This document shows, one piece after another, positions 9,000 to 18,769 of a DNA stretch of 24,569 nt. Position 1 is the stretch's first letter, and the number at the start of each line of letters is the position of its first letter. This stretch comes from Gnetum montanum (taxonomy: Eukaryota; Streptophyta; Gnetopsida; Gnetales; Gnetaceae): the NCBI GenBank assembly GCA_015680685.1, contig MNCI01002089.1, positions 1,165 to 25,733 on the forward strand. Direction: 5' to 3'. The translations under genes and the position numbers were made by a program. The notes beneath the pieces were generated by a model that saw only the letters and a list, made by a program, of their open reading frames with translations, had not been told where the DNA came from and did not search any database.

Positions 9000-10230
9000 A
9001 TATGCATGGAACCAATTAGGAGCTTGACTTGCACCTACATCGATAGCATAGATACATTAGAGCAAGTCCATTGCCAACTTCCAAGTCTTGACATTGAAAA
9101 TATCAAATGGGAGAAGGTAGAAATCCTTGCCGAGTTCAAGCAAGAGCCCCTTGAGTTAAAATCATTGCCCACCAATATGGAATACACATTTCTCAAGAAT
9201 GGAAAATCGGTAATCATTAATGCTAAGCTCGCTCCTGAAAAAAAGAAAGACTACTAAAAATGGTAAACAATTGGTTGGAAGCCTTTGCTTGGTCATATCC
9301 TGAATTAACCGGAATAGATCCTAGGATATGCCAACATAGAATTTACACTGATCCCTCCATGAAGCCTCGATGACAACTGCAAAGATGACTGAACCCAAAG
9401 CTTAAGAAAGTGGTTAAAGAAGAAATTGAACAACTTCTAAAAGCTGGGTTCGTCTACCCCATTGCTGATATTGAATGGGTTAGTTCCTTAGTCATCGTGC
9501 CTAAAAAAGGAGGTAAGTGGAGGGTGTGTATAGACTTTAGGCTACTGAACATGGTAACATTCAAAGATCATTTTCCATTGCCATTCATCGACCAAGTCTT
9601 AGATACCATTGCAAGGCATTGCTACTATAGTTTTCTAGATGGTTACAATGGATACAATCAAATTCAAATAGCACTAGAAGACCAAGCCAAGACTACATTC
9701 ACAGGTCCTTGGGGGACATTTGCATATAGATAGATGCCGTTTGGCTTGTGCAATGCCCCAACAACATTTTAACGTCTGGTTCTAAGTATATTTTAGCAGC
9801 AAATAGGGAATGATGTGGAGGTTTTAATGGATGATTTCTCCACCTATGGAGTGGACTTTGAACAAGCATTGGACCGATTAGAGTAAGTACTGAAACAATG
9901 TGTTGAAACCAACTTAAGGCTCAATTGGCAAAAAAGCCATTTAATGGTTCAAGAAGGCATTGTGTTAGGGCATAAGATTTCACAAACAGGGATAGAGGTA
10001 GATCTTGAAAAGATTAAAGTCATCCAAGGAATCACATGTCAATCTGAAACTGTAAAATATATCTGGTCATTCCTTGGATATACTGGTTATTATAGACGCT
10101 TCATCGAGAACTTTTCTAAGATTGCAAAACCATTGGTAGAACTAACGAAGAAGGATGTACCCTTTGAATGGACCAAGGAATGTGAGCTAGCTTTTCAAAT
10201 CTTGAAATAGAAGCTTGCAGAAACACCAAT
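9000..10230 (+). pseudogene. Reverse transcriptase domain of element 1 (broken)
   Basis: An RNA-dependent DNA polymerase that would copy the element RNA. The entry region (9006-9257, LPTNMEYTFLKNGKSVIINA) is out of frame with what follows; from about 9260 the main pol frame is restored. RT blocks in order: VVKEEIEQLLKAGFVYPI, WVSSLVIVPKKGGKWRVCID, FPLPFIDQVLD, YSFLDGYNGYNQI, TTFTGPWGTFAYR then a stop at 9731-9733 followed by MPFGLCNAP, the catalytic LMDDF (Asp codons 9830-9835), GHKISQTGIEVD, and FLGYTGYYRRFI in the thumb/connection. Premature stops lie at several conserved Gln, Arg or Glu positions. The catalytic aspartates are intact even though the frame is dead. Confidence 0.95.
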
Positions 10231-10239
10231 TCTACAAGC

Positions 10240-10800
10240 TCTTGACTAGTCTAGACCATTCCACATAATGACTGACGCGTCCAAATTTGCTTTATGAGTT
10301 GTACTTACATAGTTAGATGATCAGAAACAACCCTACTACATTCACTATGCAAGTCGAAGTATTGTTGGTGCACAACTCAACTACACCACAACAGAAAAAG
10401 AGTTAATGGTTGTGGTGTTTGCACTAGAAAAATTTAGGCACTATGTATTGGACTATAAGATATTTGTACATATAGATCATACTATAATTTGGTTCCTAAT
10501 GAATAAACCAATGGTGAGCTTTTACATCATACGATGGCTCGTGATCTTACAAGAGTTTGATCTTACAATGATTGATCGTAAAGGCACCGAGAACGTTGTC
10601 GCTGATCATTTATCTCAGTTACGGTGGGACAACAAAGAGGATGAATATTTGATTTTTGATTGCTTTCCTGATGAACTTCTCCTTGCAAGTGTAGTAAATA
10701 ATCAATTAACCATAGAGACAAATTGGTATAGTAGCATTCGTACTTATCTTATCACACAAGAAACACCACAAGGGTTAGACATTAAAAAGAAATAATAGTT
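10240..10800 (+). pseudogene. RNase H domain of element 1 (broken)
   Basis: Would degrade the RNA strand of the RNA-DNA hybrid. The first catalytic Asp is in MTDASKFAL (Asp codon 10274-10276), followed by two stops. YIHYASRS, the TEKEL glutamate and FVHIDHTIIWFL provide the second half, and RKGTENVVADHLSQL is the typical C-terminal gypsy RNase H signature. The frame is open from 10406 to 10792 and then meets two consecutive stop codons before the integrase linker. It lies in the same frame as RT, so the polyprotein was originally continuous. Confidence 0.95.
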
Positions 10801-10879
10801 TCTTCATCAAGCCAAATACTTCATGGAAATCTATAGACATCTTTATAAGGTATGTTCCAATGACTTGGTCTGATGGTGT

Positions 10880-12067
10880 GTTCCTGATGTAGATCAATTG
10901 CAAGTTGTCCAAGACATTCATGAGGGCTCTTGTGGGGGTCATTATGTTGGGAGATGAACAACCATTAAAATCTTGCTTGCAGGATATTATTACCCTACAT
11001 TGTTTTGGGATGCTCATCATTTTGTCCAATCTTATGAGTGCTGCCAACGTGATGGGGGAATGACTACAAGAATGGAGGGTTTGCAACAATGGATTCAACC
11101 CTTAAAACCCTTTGACATATGGGGAATTCATTTTATGGGGCCTAGTACACCAATGTCCAATGGAAAAGCAAACATTGTTGTTGTTGTTGACTATTTTACA
11201 AAATGGAAAGAAGTAGCTATTGTTACGAATTGCACATCATCTACCGCTGCATGATTTGTTTAACAACAAATTGTCAATAGGTTTCATGTGACTCGTGCAC
11301 TTATTTCTGACAATGGTACACATTTTACAGGTGAGACTTTTCAAAAGTTGATGCAACGCTTAGGAGTTAAGCATAAACTGATCACACCATATCACCCTCA
11401 AGAAAATGATCAAGCCGAAGTCACCAATAGGAAGATCACAAAAATATTGACACAAACCATTAGCAAATATAGGAGAGATTGGAGCACCAAACTGAACAAT
11501 TCTCTTTGGGCATACTGCTCCACATGGAAACTCCCTATAGGCTACTCTCCCTATGAGTTAGTGTACGGTAATCTTCCAACACTTCCTATTCAAGCTAAGC
11601 TCCATACACTATCTACAGCATGTCACCTTAACCTTGACCTTAATCTAGCATAAAAAGAATAGTTAATGAACCTTAACTTGCTAGATGAAAATTGATTAGT
11701 AGCCCTGTCATCCAATGAACTGCACAAGGCCTTCAATAAGCAACATCATGACCTAAAGATTAGGAAAGTCAAATACCAACTAGGAGATAAGGTTTTGTAC
11801 TGGAATCCCACACATGTGCCACAATGAACTAAATTTGAAACGCTATGTGAAGAACGTTATATTATTCATGAAACTTTTTCTTCAAGGATCATGATAATCT
11901 ATAAACCTGAAAGCCTAAATAAGAAATTATTGGTCAACATTGAGCAAACCAAACCTTTCCATGAGCCTAAAACAGCCAATACTAACACTACCTCTATTAA
12001 CGGACAACCTTGCTCATTATTTCGGATCTCCTTCTTTCAACTCAGTCATGGGGGAGATGAACACTAA
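10880..12067 (+). pseudogene. Integrase domain of element 1 (broken)
   Basis: Would insert the cDNA into chromosomes. The N-terminal zinc-binding region reads HEGSCGGHY...GYYYPTLFWDAHHF...SYECCQ; the usual first Cys of the CxxC pair is Tyr (TAT at 11033-11035, one G-to-A change from TGT). In the core, the first acidic residue is replaced by His (GIHFMGP, codon 11129-11131). The second Asp (SDNGTHF, codon 11309-11311) and the Glu (QAEV, codon 11417-11419) are present with the exact D-35-E spacing. HPQENDQAE and GYSPYELVYG follow, then the C-terminal domain (GDKVLYWNP). The polyprotein frame ends at TAA 12065-12067 just after a GGD motif. Several stops interrupt the domain. Confidence 0.95.
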
Positions 12068-13979
12068 TGCTAACCATTCTAAGCCCTCATTTCCTTTGCC
12101 TTTTTTGTTTTACATCTTTTTAGTTTACACATTTTTTCACATTTACTTATTTTTTATTTTACACCATCATTAACATTTTTACTATTTCCTTGTTTGATTT
12201 ATTCTTACTCGTCACATAATAAGTGGTCATGATGGAGGGTTGTATTATAATAGTGTTGATTGCTAATGTTTGGTTTTTACCTTTGACTTTCAATGATGAT
12301 GCTAAGATATGGTTTCTTTTGATAAAACAGGCAATGAGTCCACATCAGAAATTCATTCATTCAACTCCATGGTCTCCCTTTGTTTTGGAAATGTACTGTC
12401 CCTTTTTCTAAGTAAACTTATTAATGAATTGGTGGCTTAGTACTCTTCGAACCAAGGAAAGATTCAAATGGATGGAAAAGGATGTGACCTCAAGGGGATT
12501 CGACGTATTTGTGTTGACTATTCTCTTGGGTACTTGAATGTTTTTCATAAAGTCTTTTGCCATTCTACTATTGACTAATATATTAGGAAGTTGACTAAAC
12601 CAAATAAGTCTTTGCATGGTGTGGTTCTCACGTAAAAAACAAAAAACTGGTGGGAATTCAAAGCACACCCCTTAGACATAATAAAGAAACATGAGCTAAA
12701 AGCATTGGTTATGGCACTGGAAAGACATGTTACCCATGCCTGAAGGTTCCCTCTAACTAAGGCCCTTTCTCTCTTCCTGCTTCTCTATGTTTCTCTTGTT
12801 GGAATGGTGGTGACTCTATAAATGCATTCTTGTTGCTTTAGGAGGATGGGTTGATCAAGTGTGTTGATGCTAGGTCACTGGATATGGTTAGTTTTAATTT
12901 GGATTTAGAATGAATTCTATTAAGTTACCTTAATTACATACTACACAAGGGACTTTACACAACCATGATTTTGGGATTCCATTCCATTTAATTCTCTCTT
13001 TCCTTATTGCTTTCGATATTCCACCTCATTGTCGATTTTATGATTAGTCTATATCTTGGTTGACGCATTGTTATTTTTTGGTAAACTCTTGTGGGTAAGT
13101 TCTTAACCATTGTTTCCATATGTCATTCCTAGAGTCTACAGACTTTTTGGTTTGTGGGTTTGTCAGGGCATAAAGGGCATGAGCCTATTTTGGGGAGGAC
13201 CCAGTAACATTCCTTTTTGGTGTAATTGTTAAGCTCTTTCCCTTAAACATTTCCTACAATCAACCATTTCCCATTTCACCCCATCCATGACATGCATTTT
13301 TGTTTTATTGGCTTCACTGTTGTTCTTTCTCTAATCTTTCTTGTTCTTTCATTTTTCGTCCTATTGCTATCAGAGGTTCGCTCTTAGTCATGGGGGCCTT
13401 GTCACAAATTTTTCCATTCCATTACTTATCTCACCCCTACACCTTAGGTAGTTATCAGTTACAAACCTCTAACCCAGTATCTTCCATACTCGCAATCTAG
13501 CCAATGTGCTTTATATCGAGGCAAGGTATCAATTGCATTATGTCTTATCTATCCTTGCTAATTCGTCATTGTGTTGTGTGTGCAGATGGTGATTACATGA
13601 ACAATGGACTAGGATAGAAGGGAGCACTCAGGATGGATTGGAGCTGCAGCATTCATGCAAGGAAGGAACACACTTTATCATATGGCCATGGATGAACAAT
13701 AGTGTGCATAGTTTTGACATCAACAACAACGCACCTTATTTTCTTTTTTCTCTCTCTCTTTCCAGGTTGTCAAATAAAGGTCTGGATGTCATCCATGTAC
13801 AGTGTTCACCACAATGGTTATGAACACCAATGTTGTCATATGTTTGTCGATCCATTCACTGGGCACTTTGAGTTTGTCATTCCATGTCACTGTCAGATTG
13901 TCGTACAATCAATAATCCCATACCTTCCCAATATTTTGTAAGGAACTCGAGGACAAGTTTTCATTCAGTCATGGGGGTA
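12068..13979 (+). other. 1.9-kb 3' region of element 1 between integrase and 3' LTR
   Basis: Related Athila elements carry an env-like frame here, but I recognise no env protein. Short open frames exist on both strands (12408-12668 minus; 13300-13500 plus, hydrophobic), none with a known motif, and longer readings are cut by stops. A T-rich tract occupies about 12090-12215. Three near-identical copies of a 13-mer, TCAGTCATGGGGG or TTAGTCATGGGGG, lie at 12042, 13384 and 13965. CTCGAGGACAAG just before the PPT is a common feature at the 3' end of plant gypsy elements. Confidence 0.6.
13965..13979 (+). other. 3' polypurine tract of element 1
   Basis: CATGGGGGTA directly precedes the 3' LTR start TGATGAG at 13980, the place where plus-strand DNA synthesis is primed. 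The purine run is short and imperfect. The 13-mer TCAGTCATGGGGG that includes it recurs at 12042-12054. Confidence 0.65.
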
Positions 13980-14830
13980 TGATGAGCCACGATATCGGGA
14001 CTGCAATATCAGATTCGTGATATCAGGTCTGCGATATTGGAGCCTGCTAAGTGATATCAGACATTTGATGTTGGAACCTATTTTGTCGCCTATAAATAAG
14101 AGGTGGGCACACTTGGTTTGGCAATTAGTTAGTTAGTTTCTTAGTCCCTCACCCGAACTCTTGTAGTTTTCCCTTTCTAGAGTTAGAATTATTTCTGAGT
14201 ATCTACAGTAGGAGTCATAAAGTGAACAAATCTTTATTCGAGCATTGTGTACCTGAGCACACCTTGTGTTCGGAAATAAAGACGAACTTTGTGATAAACC
14301 TTGCAACATTTAGAATAGCTTATTTATTACATTTAACATTATTTACAATTATTTAATGCTTTCATAGTTAATTAGTTTTTTTTATTGATTTGTTAATTTC
14401 CAGAAAGTAGGCACACTCAGTATGACCACTTTGAGCATACGTGGAACACTTGGTAACCCAGTAATGACTAGTGTTTGGTAATCCCAGTAGTGTGACACTG
14501 GTTCAAGATGTGTACGGAGAGTGGGAACGGATGTTGGTGTTAGGACTAGTTAGAGCATAGTTGTTTAGTTAAATAAATTAGTTATTAATTTATTTAATTT
14601 CTCTATTTTAAGCACCAAGAACATAAAACATAAAGCCCATAAAAATCACATACCTCAAGCTTACTTAACCATACAATCGTGCCATACAAGTAAGTTTGGG
14701 AAGACAACGATCGCTAACCCATCCTTGTTCTGTGAAGGCGCATAAGCACTTAGTCCTTGGAATTCGATCAGATCATGCATGAATGCTCATATTCATATGG
14801 TTGGGCGTAGGGGTATCTCACTACTCATCA
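13980..14830 (+). repeat. 3' LTR of element 1 (851 bp)
   Basis: It shares ends (TGATGAG...CTCATCA) and overall sequence with 5052-5887. Four ATATC or ATATT motifs start at 13991, 14005, 14019 and 14033 with exact 14-nt spacing, and a fifth is at 14053. The TATA box is at 14091-14098. Most differences from the 5' LTR are C/T or G/A. It is followed by the target duplication CTAGT. Confidence 0.95.
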
Positions 14831-14835
14831 CTAGT

Positions 14836-16140
14836 GAAAATTGTGCAAAAAGGCATCAAGTTCATAACATTTTATTATACTGGTAAAAATCATAATTATC
14901 AAACAAAAAAGAATACATAGAAATAGAAGACCTTGTTTCTATCATGATTTCCAAGAGATGATGGAAATCATGAATGCATTTTTTGATTTGTGGTACCACT
15001 ATTTTTGGCATAGCTGATAGATGGAAGGGGGTTTTGCTTCTAGTGTTACAGTGCTGTAAGTAAAATTACATGTAATAGAAATAGAAGTAGATTACAAAGT
15101 ATATTACAATATATATTGTTTATACCAGCATTTTTGTTGAGTGGAATTGTCTTTGCTATACCTTTTAACTTCCTTGTATTAGCTTATGCACATTCAATGA
15201 TCATGATTAGCTATGTTTTAATGATCGTCATTAGCCATGTCTACATGTCTGTGGGTCTCATCCCGCTTACTAGTGAGCTTGTTAGCAAGTAGTGGTCGGA
15301 CCCAAGAACATTTGTACTTTTATACATACTCATTATGCTCACTCATGTATATTCAATGACTTTGACTAGCTATGTTTACATGTCCCTTAGTACTACCCTT
15401 GGCTACTAGTGGGCTTGTTGGCGGAGAGCAATGGGACCCAAAAACATTTGTTTAAATAAAATAAAAAATGATTTCAATCTCATTGGTGCTTATAGAATAG
15501 TGTTAGGACTAAGGGACATGTAAACATGACTAATCATAGTCATAGAATGAATATGCATGAGTTCACACAAAGAACATGCATAGAAGTTAAGGCATAGTAG
15601 AGACAATTTCTTATGTTGTGTGATGGTCTGTTGTGCATGTGTGTTACCTAAAACATTTTCCCATAATATTTCTCATGAAAAAATTCTTCTTGTAGCCTAA
15701 GCTTATGACAATAATTATTTATTTTGCATGACAAAGTCAAACCAAGACATATTTGTAATAACTATTGTGAAAAAGTTCATTCTCCTAAGCTAGCATTATG
15801 ACCATAATTAGTTGCTCTCAACAAAAATTATTGTTGACATTTTATAGACGATTAAATCTAAGTTAAATATCAATATTAGAACTAATAACAATATAGGCAA
15901 GTTTGAATTGGAATAGAAAAATAGAATGGTCATTGATCTATAAAAATTCAAGAAAACCATTATTACAAATTAAAATAGGAAAAAGCATTTGGATGAACAA
16001 GGATTTTACTTAAAAGGAACTTGCAAAAAGGGCTAAACAAATAGAAAAAGGTTAAGGCAATAGTTGAAAAGGGTTTTGTATTAGACCTAAATGCTAATAA
16101 CATGGCAATAATTAAAAATAAGTAGTATCCCAAAAATTAT
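14836..16140. other. Gene-free AT-rich DNA between retrotransposon and LINE fragment
   Basis: No coding potential is recognised. It contains the inverted/tandem repeat structure at 15143-15612; the rest is A+T-rich and unremarkable. Confidence 0.5.
15143..15612. repeat. Foldback-like structure: two direct units and one inverted unit
   Basis: Two direct, diverged units of about 150 bp (about 15188-15330 and 15340-15460) share ATTCAATGA, GACTAGCTATGTTT-like, ACTAGTG.GCTTGTT and GACCCAA.AACATTTGT. An inverted copy at about 15504-15612 pairs with them: TAAGGGACATGTAAACATG (15510-15528) is the reverse complement of part of the second unit (about 15376-15394), and its outer end (GAGACAATTT) pairs with AATTGTCT near 15145. 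This could be a decayed foldback or MITE-like DNA transposon; no transposase and no clear target duplication were seen. Confidence 0.6.
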
Positions 16141-16760
16141 TTTAAAAACATATAGGCCCTTAAAGTGTGGATTTCCTAATATAGATAGTGGAACAAATAA
16201 AGTTGTTTTATTGATTCGTATGAGTTTCTTTGATAGCTTTGATATTTTTGGTTTTGTTGATACTTAGAAAGATGTTGGTTCTCTAGATTTTGTAGTTCCT
16301 AGATTTATTAAATTTGTTGCAAGAAACACAAGAGTAGGGTAAAGAGGGAGACCTTCTAGGGGCGTTACAATATTAATGAGGAATCTCTTGAAGATTGTCA
16401 GCTTTTATAAAAATTGATGATCATAAACAATATGGTTGGCTAAAAATCTTATGTGCTTTCCTTGCCATATATTATTTTGCCCCTAGAGATGCTACATTGT
16501 ATGTTTCTATAGAGCTCTCTTGTGATCATCTTTTTCAATCCTTGAGTAGAGATATTATAGAATTTTCAGCAAAAGGCTCAATATTTATTTGTGGAGATTT
16601 TAATGCAAGGATAAATTTACAGCAAACAAAAAATATTCAGTGGCAACATAATGTTGGTAGCTTAGATGTTGTTGAAAATTATAGCTAGGCATGGTATTCT
16701 ATAGATAATTAAAGCCCTAACTAAACAATGAAAAAAATCCAAAAGAAAGTGAACTTTGTA
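16140..16760 (+). mobile_element. LINE (non-LTR retrotransposon) endonuclease fragment, decayed
   Basis: Part of the apurinic-like endonuclease (exonuclease-endonuclease-phosphatase fold) that nicks target DNA for LINE integration. In one frame, about 16160-16400 reads SFFDSFDIFGFVDT, a stop, then RGRPSRGVTILMRN, resembling the N-terminal part of LINE endonucleases. A one-base shift near 16400 moves to the frame 16395-16688 with QYGWLKILC, YFAPRDATLY and the hallmark IFICGDFNAR. The GDFNAR motif holds catalytic Asp and Asn. Nothing of the reverse transcriptase follows; after 16688 the sequence decays. Frameshift, stops and missing RT show it is a dead fragment. A housekeeping EEP enzyme is less likely because of the decay. 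Confidence 0.75.
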
Positions 16761-18171
16761 AAGACATTACTGCCACAAAGATCCAACACCTAGACTAAGT
16801 AATCCATGAATTATACAAATGAAGATATGAAAAAGAAACAATGTCAAGCTTACATTGTTTCCTTACATAGATGTTATGTGTGAAAAAAAAAACCAAAAAA
16901 CAAAACAAAACAAAAAAATCAAATCTATTTGTGTGAAATTTCTCTAGTTCTTATAAATTTTAATATTTTTAGAATAGAGGGATACTTTTGATGATTTTAT
17001 TAAAGGAAAACATATTGTATGATTTTCTTTGAACTACTACAATATACTATTTTCTTTTTTTGAAACAATGTTTTTCTATTTGTCAAGTTCAACAAATGTA
17101 GATGCTTAATAGCCTACATTTCATATTTAGTGAAAAGCCATAAAGGAGATAATTTATTAAGAATTGAAGTAGGATCTATGAAATTATTAAAGTCTCAAAA
17201 ATAATTAATAAAACTCTATTTTTTCAAATATGTTTTATGGCAATAGAACTTGAGATAGTTATATCTTTAATAAAAAAAAACCCAATTTTAAAAATGAGTA
17301 TCTTTTTGCTAATCATTGCCTAGACTCACCCAACTAATGCACTTACAAGATAGAAGCTTCCAAGGCTCTATGCTAATTAAACACTTAACTATCCCTTTAA
17401 CAAATAAAGCAATACATTTGTCTATAACAAATAATTTACCAATTTTATTTTAACATCCTCTTTGTGAAAAGTGTAAATGTCCAAGACAACACAACAAAGT
17501 CCTTTTTAGAATGACTACTATTTCAAAAGAAATTTTGCACAATTTGTTGAATAGGATGCATCATTCCTAGGAACCTAACATAAGATATAGCATACTTGAG
17601 TTGCTTGGATAATATATTTACAAATAATGAACTTTTCATTGAAAGCTTCTCCTTTCACTTATAAAAGTTTTTTCTTAATCTTCTTAACTTTGATATCCAG
17701 CCAAGGAAAAACAAAAGCTAACAAGTTGAATATATTCCATTTTTTCAGAAAATGTCAGAAACAAAGCCTCCTTATTGGGAAATTTTTTTTGTCTAATTAT
17801 AATAAATTACGGGTGTATTTTTGAGAAATACTTAATTATTGTAGCTTGAAATGAAATGAATTTACATTATTGAACCAATTAGTGTACCTACCATACTGAT
17901 TAAAGTCCACTCACTTTCAAGCTTTGTCAATTTTGTTTTCTTTTCATTTTACTATTTTGGCAGTACTTCGAAGCAACCGATGATGACTTTCCCAAAGCCA
18001 TTAGGCATGCACCAAAAATGCAAAAACTAAGATAGATGTGCAAGACAGTAGCCTTCCAAGTTGCATCTTTGCTTATTTGAATAAAGTTTCCATAGCCGTT
18101 AACCTTTTTTCTTGCTGTTTAATTTACATTAAAAAACACCAAACTTTCTGTGTTCGATACATAAAACATTT
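16760..18171. other. AT-rich gene-free DNA
   Basis: No gene is recognised. An A-rich tract interrupted by C at about 16883-16918 might be a retroposon tail, but no body can be tied to it. The 65-codon frame at 17627-17824 starts at ATG but has no recognisable motif in very A+T-rich DNA. Confidence 0.5.
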
Positions 18172-18666
18172 TCAAGACAGAATATCATGTGCTCGGAAGC
18201 AGGGGATCCCTTGACTCAAGGAAGAGAAAGCAGAAAAATGAGATTCGCACGTTAAAACAGACCACGATGATGAATATACATTATTTTCAGTTTTTCCCAA
18301 TTCCATTTCTCCTTGCGATGTTATCTGAAACAAATCATGGCCAGACCAGGAAAAGAAAATTTGATGAGACTCTCCTTCATCTTTGCCCACATTCTGATCC
18401 TGCTCACTGTCAAAGATTTGTGTCTCCAGGAATTCCATGAACTTGATTAGTTTCTCCTCCTCCACTACTGATTCTGCTTCTTCATCGTCACTTTCTAGCA
18501 GAGCAGCCACATCCTTGAGATCCCCAAATACATTTTCCCAGTTTGTGTTGGGTTTTTTGAATTCTGCATACTCATTCAATTTCTGCACATCCTCTTCTGA
18601 TCTGGGTCTCTTGTTCACACATTTCCCATGATCTAGAGAGGGCGTTACTGCAACTGCAACTGCCAT
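18172..18666 (-). CDS. Small acidic protein of unknown function, 164 residues
   Basis: Read on the minus strand from ATG 18666 (context ACAATGGCA) to TGA at 18174-18172. I chose this start because a further in-frame ATG at 18762 lies upstream of the TATA box. The protein begins MAVAVAVTP, has a short basic motif NKRPR at residues 18-22 that could act as a nuclear signal, then a Trp-containing segment (NWENVFGDLKD, 42-52), an acidic patch (SDDEEAESVVEEE, 59-71) and a predicted amphipathic helix KLIKFMEFLETQI (72-84). The C-terminal half is Ser-rich without known motifs. The EEEK..KF..FLE helix recalls small NPR1-interacting (NIMIN-like) proteins, but the match is weak and I do not assign it. 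No intron is needed; a spliced, shorter C terminus cannot be excluded. Confidence 0.55.
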   Translation of the reverse strand: MAVAVAVTPSLDHGKCVNKRPRSEEDVQKLNEYAEFKKPNTNWENVFGDLKDVAALLESDDEEAESVVEEEKLIKFMEFLETQIFDSEQDQNVGKDEGESHQIFFSWSGHDLFQITSQGEMELGKTENNVYSSSWSVLTCESHFSAFSSLSQGIPCFRAHDILS

Positions 18667-18740
18667 TGTTTTTTTGTGGGTCTCTTGGCTATGATCCAGA
18701 TCTGAATGATTTTGCTGACAAGTTCTGCAGACTGTACTAG

Positions 18741-18747
18741 ATATATA
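18741..18747 (-). promoter_or_regulatory. TATA box of the 18172-18666 gene
   Basis: On the minus strand the sequence is CTGTATATATCTAG, about 75-80 bp upstream of the ATG at 18666. This predicts a transcription start near 18715 and a leader of about 50 nt, and it argues against the more upstream in-frame ATG. Confidence 0.55.
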
Positions 18748-18769
18748 CAGCAGCAACGGCAAGGGTACT

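Larger units (their letters stand above)
5047..14835 (+). mobile_element. Full-length, decayed Athila/Tat-type Ty3/gypsy LTR retrotransposon (element 1)
   Basis: A structurally complete element: 5-bp target site duplication CTAGT at 5047-5051 and 14831-14835, 5' LTR 5052-5887, PBS 5889-5907, gag-pol 6026-12067, 3' untranslated region to 13979, 3' LTR 13980-14830. Total length between target duplications is 9779 bp. Domain order protease-RT-RNase H-integrase marks Ty3/gypsy. The MDDF form of the RT motif, the DLG protease motif, the tRNA-Asp PBS and the long 3' region after integrase suggest the Athila/Tat lineage. By hand count the LTRs differ at roughly 85-95 of about 835 aligned positions (about 89% identity), mostly transitions. 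Nearly forty in-frame stops make it non-autonomous. Confidence 0.95.

Noticed and set aside
18667-18762. Upstream ATG at 18762 as the start of the minus-strand gene (196 residues)
   Set aside because: It lies upstream of the TATA box at 18747-18741, whereas ATG 18666 has better context and a suitable leader length.
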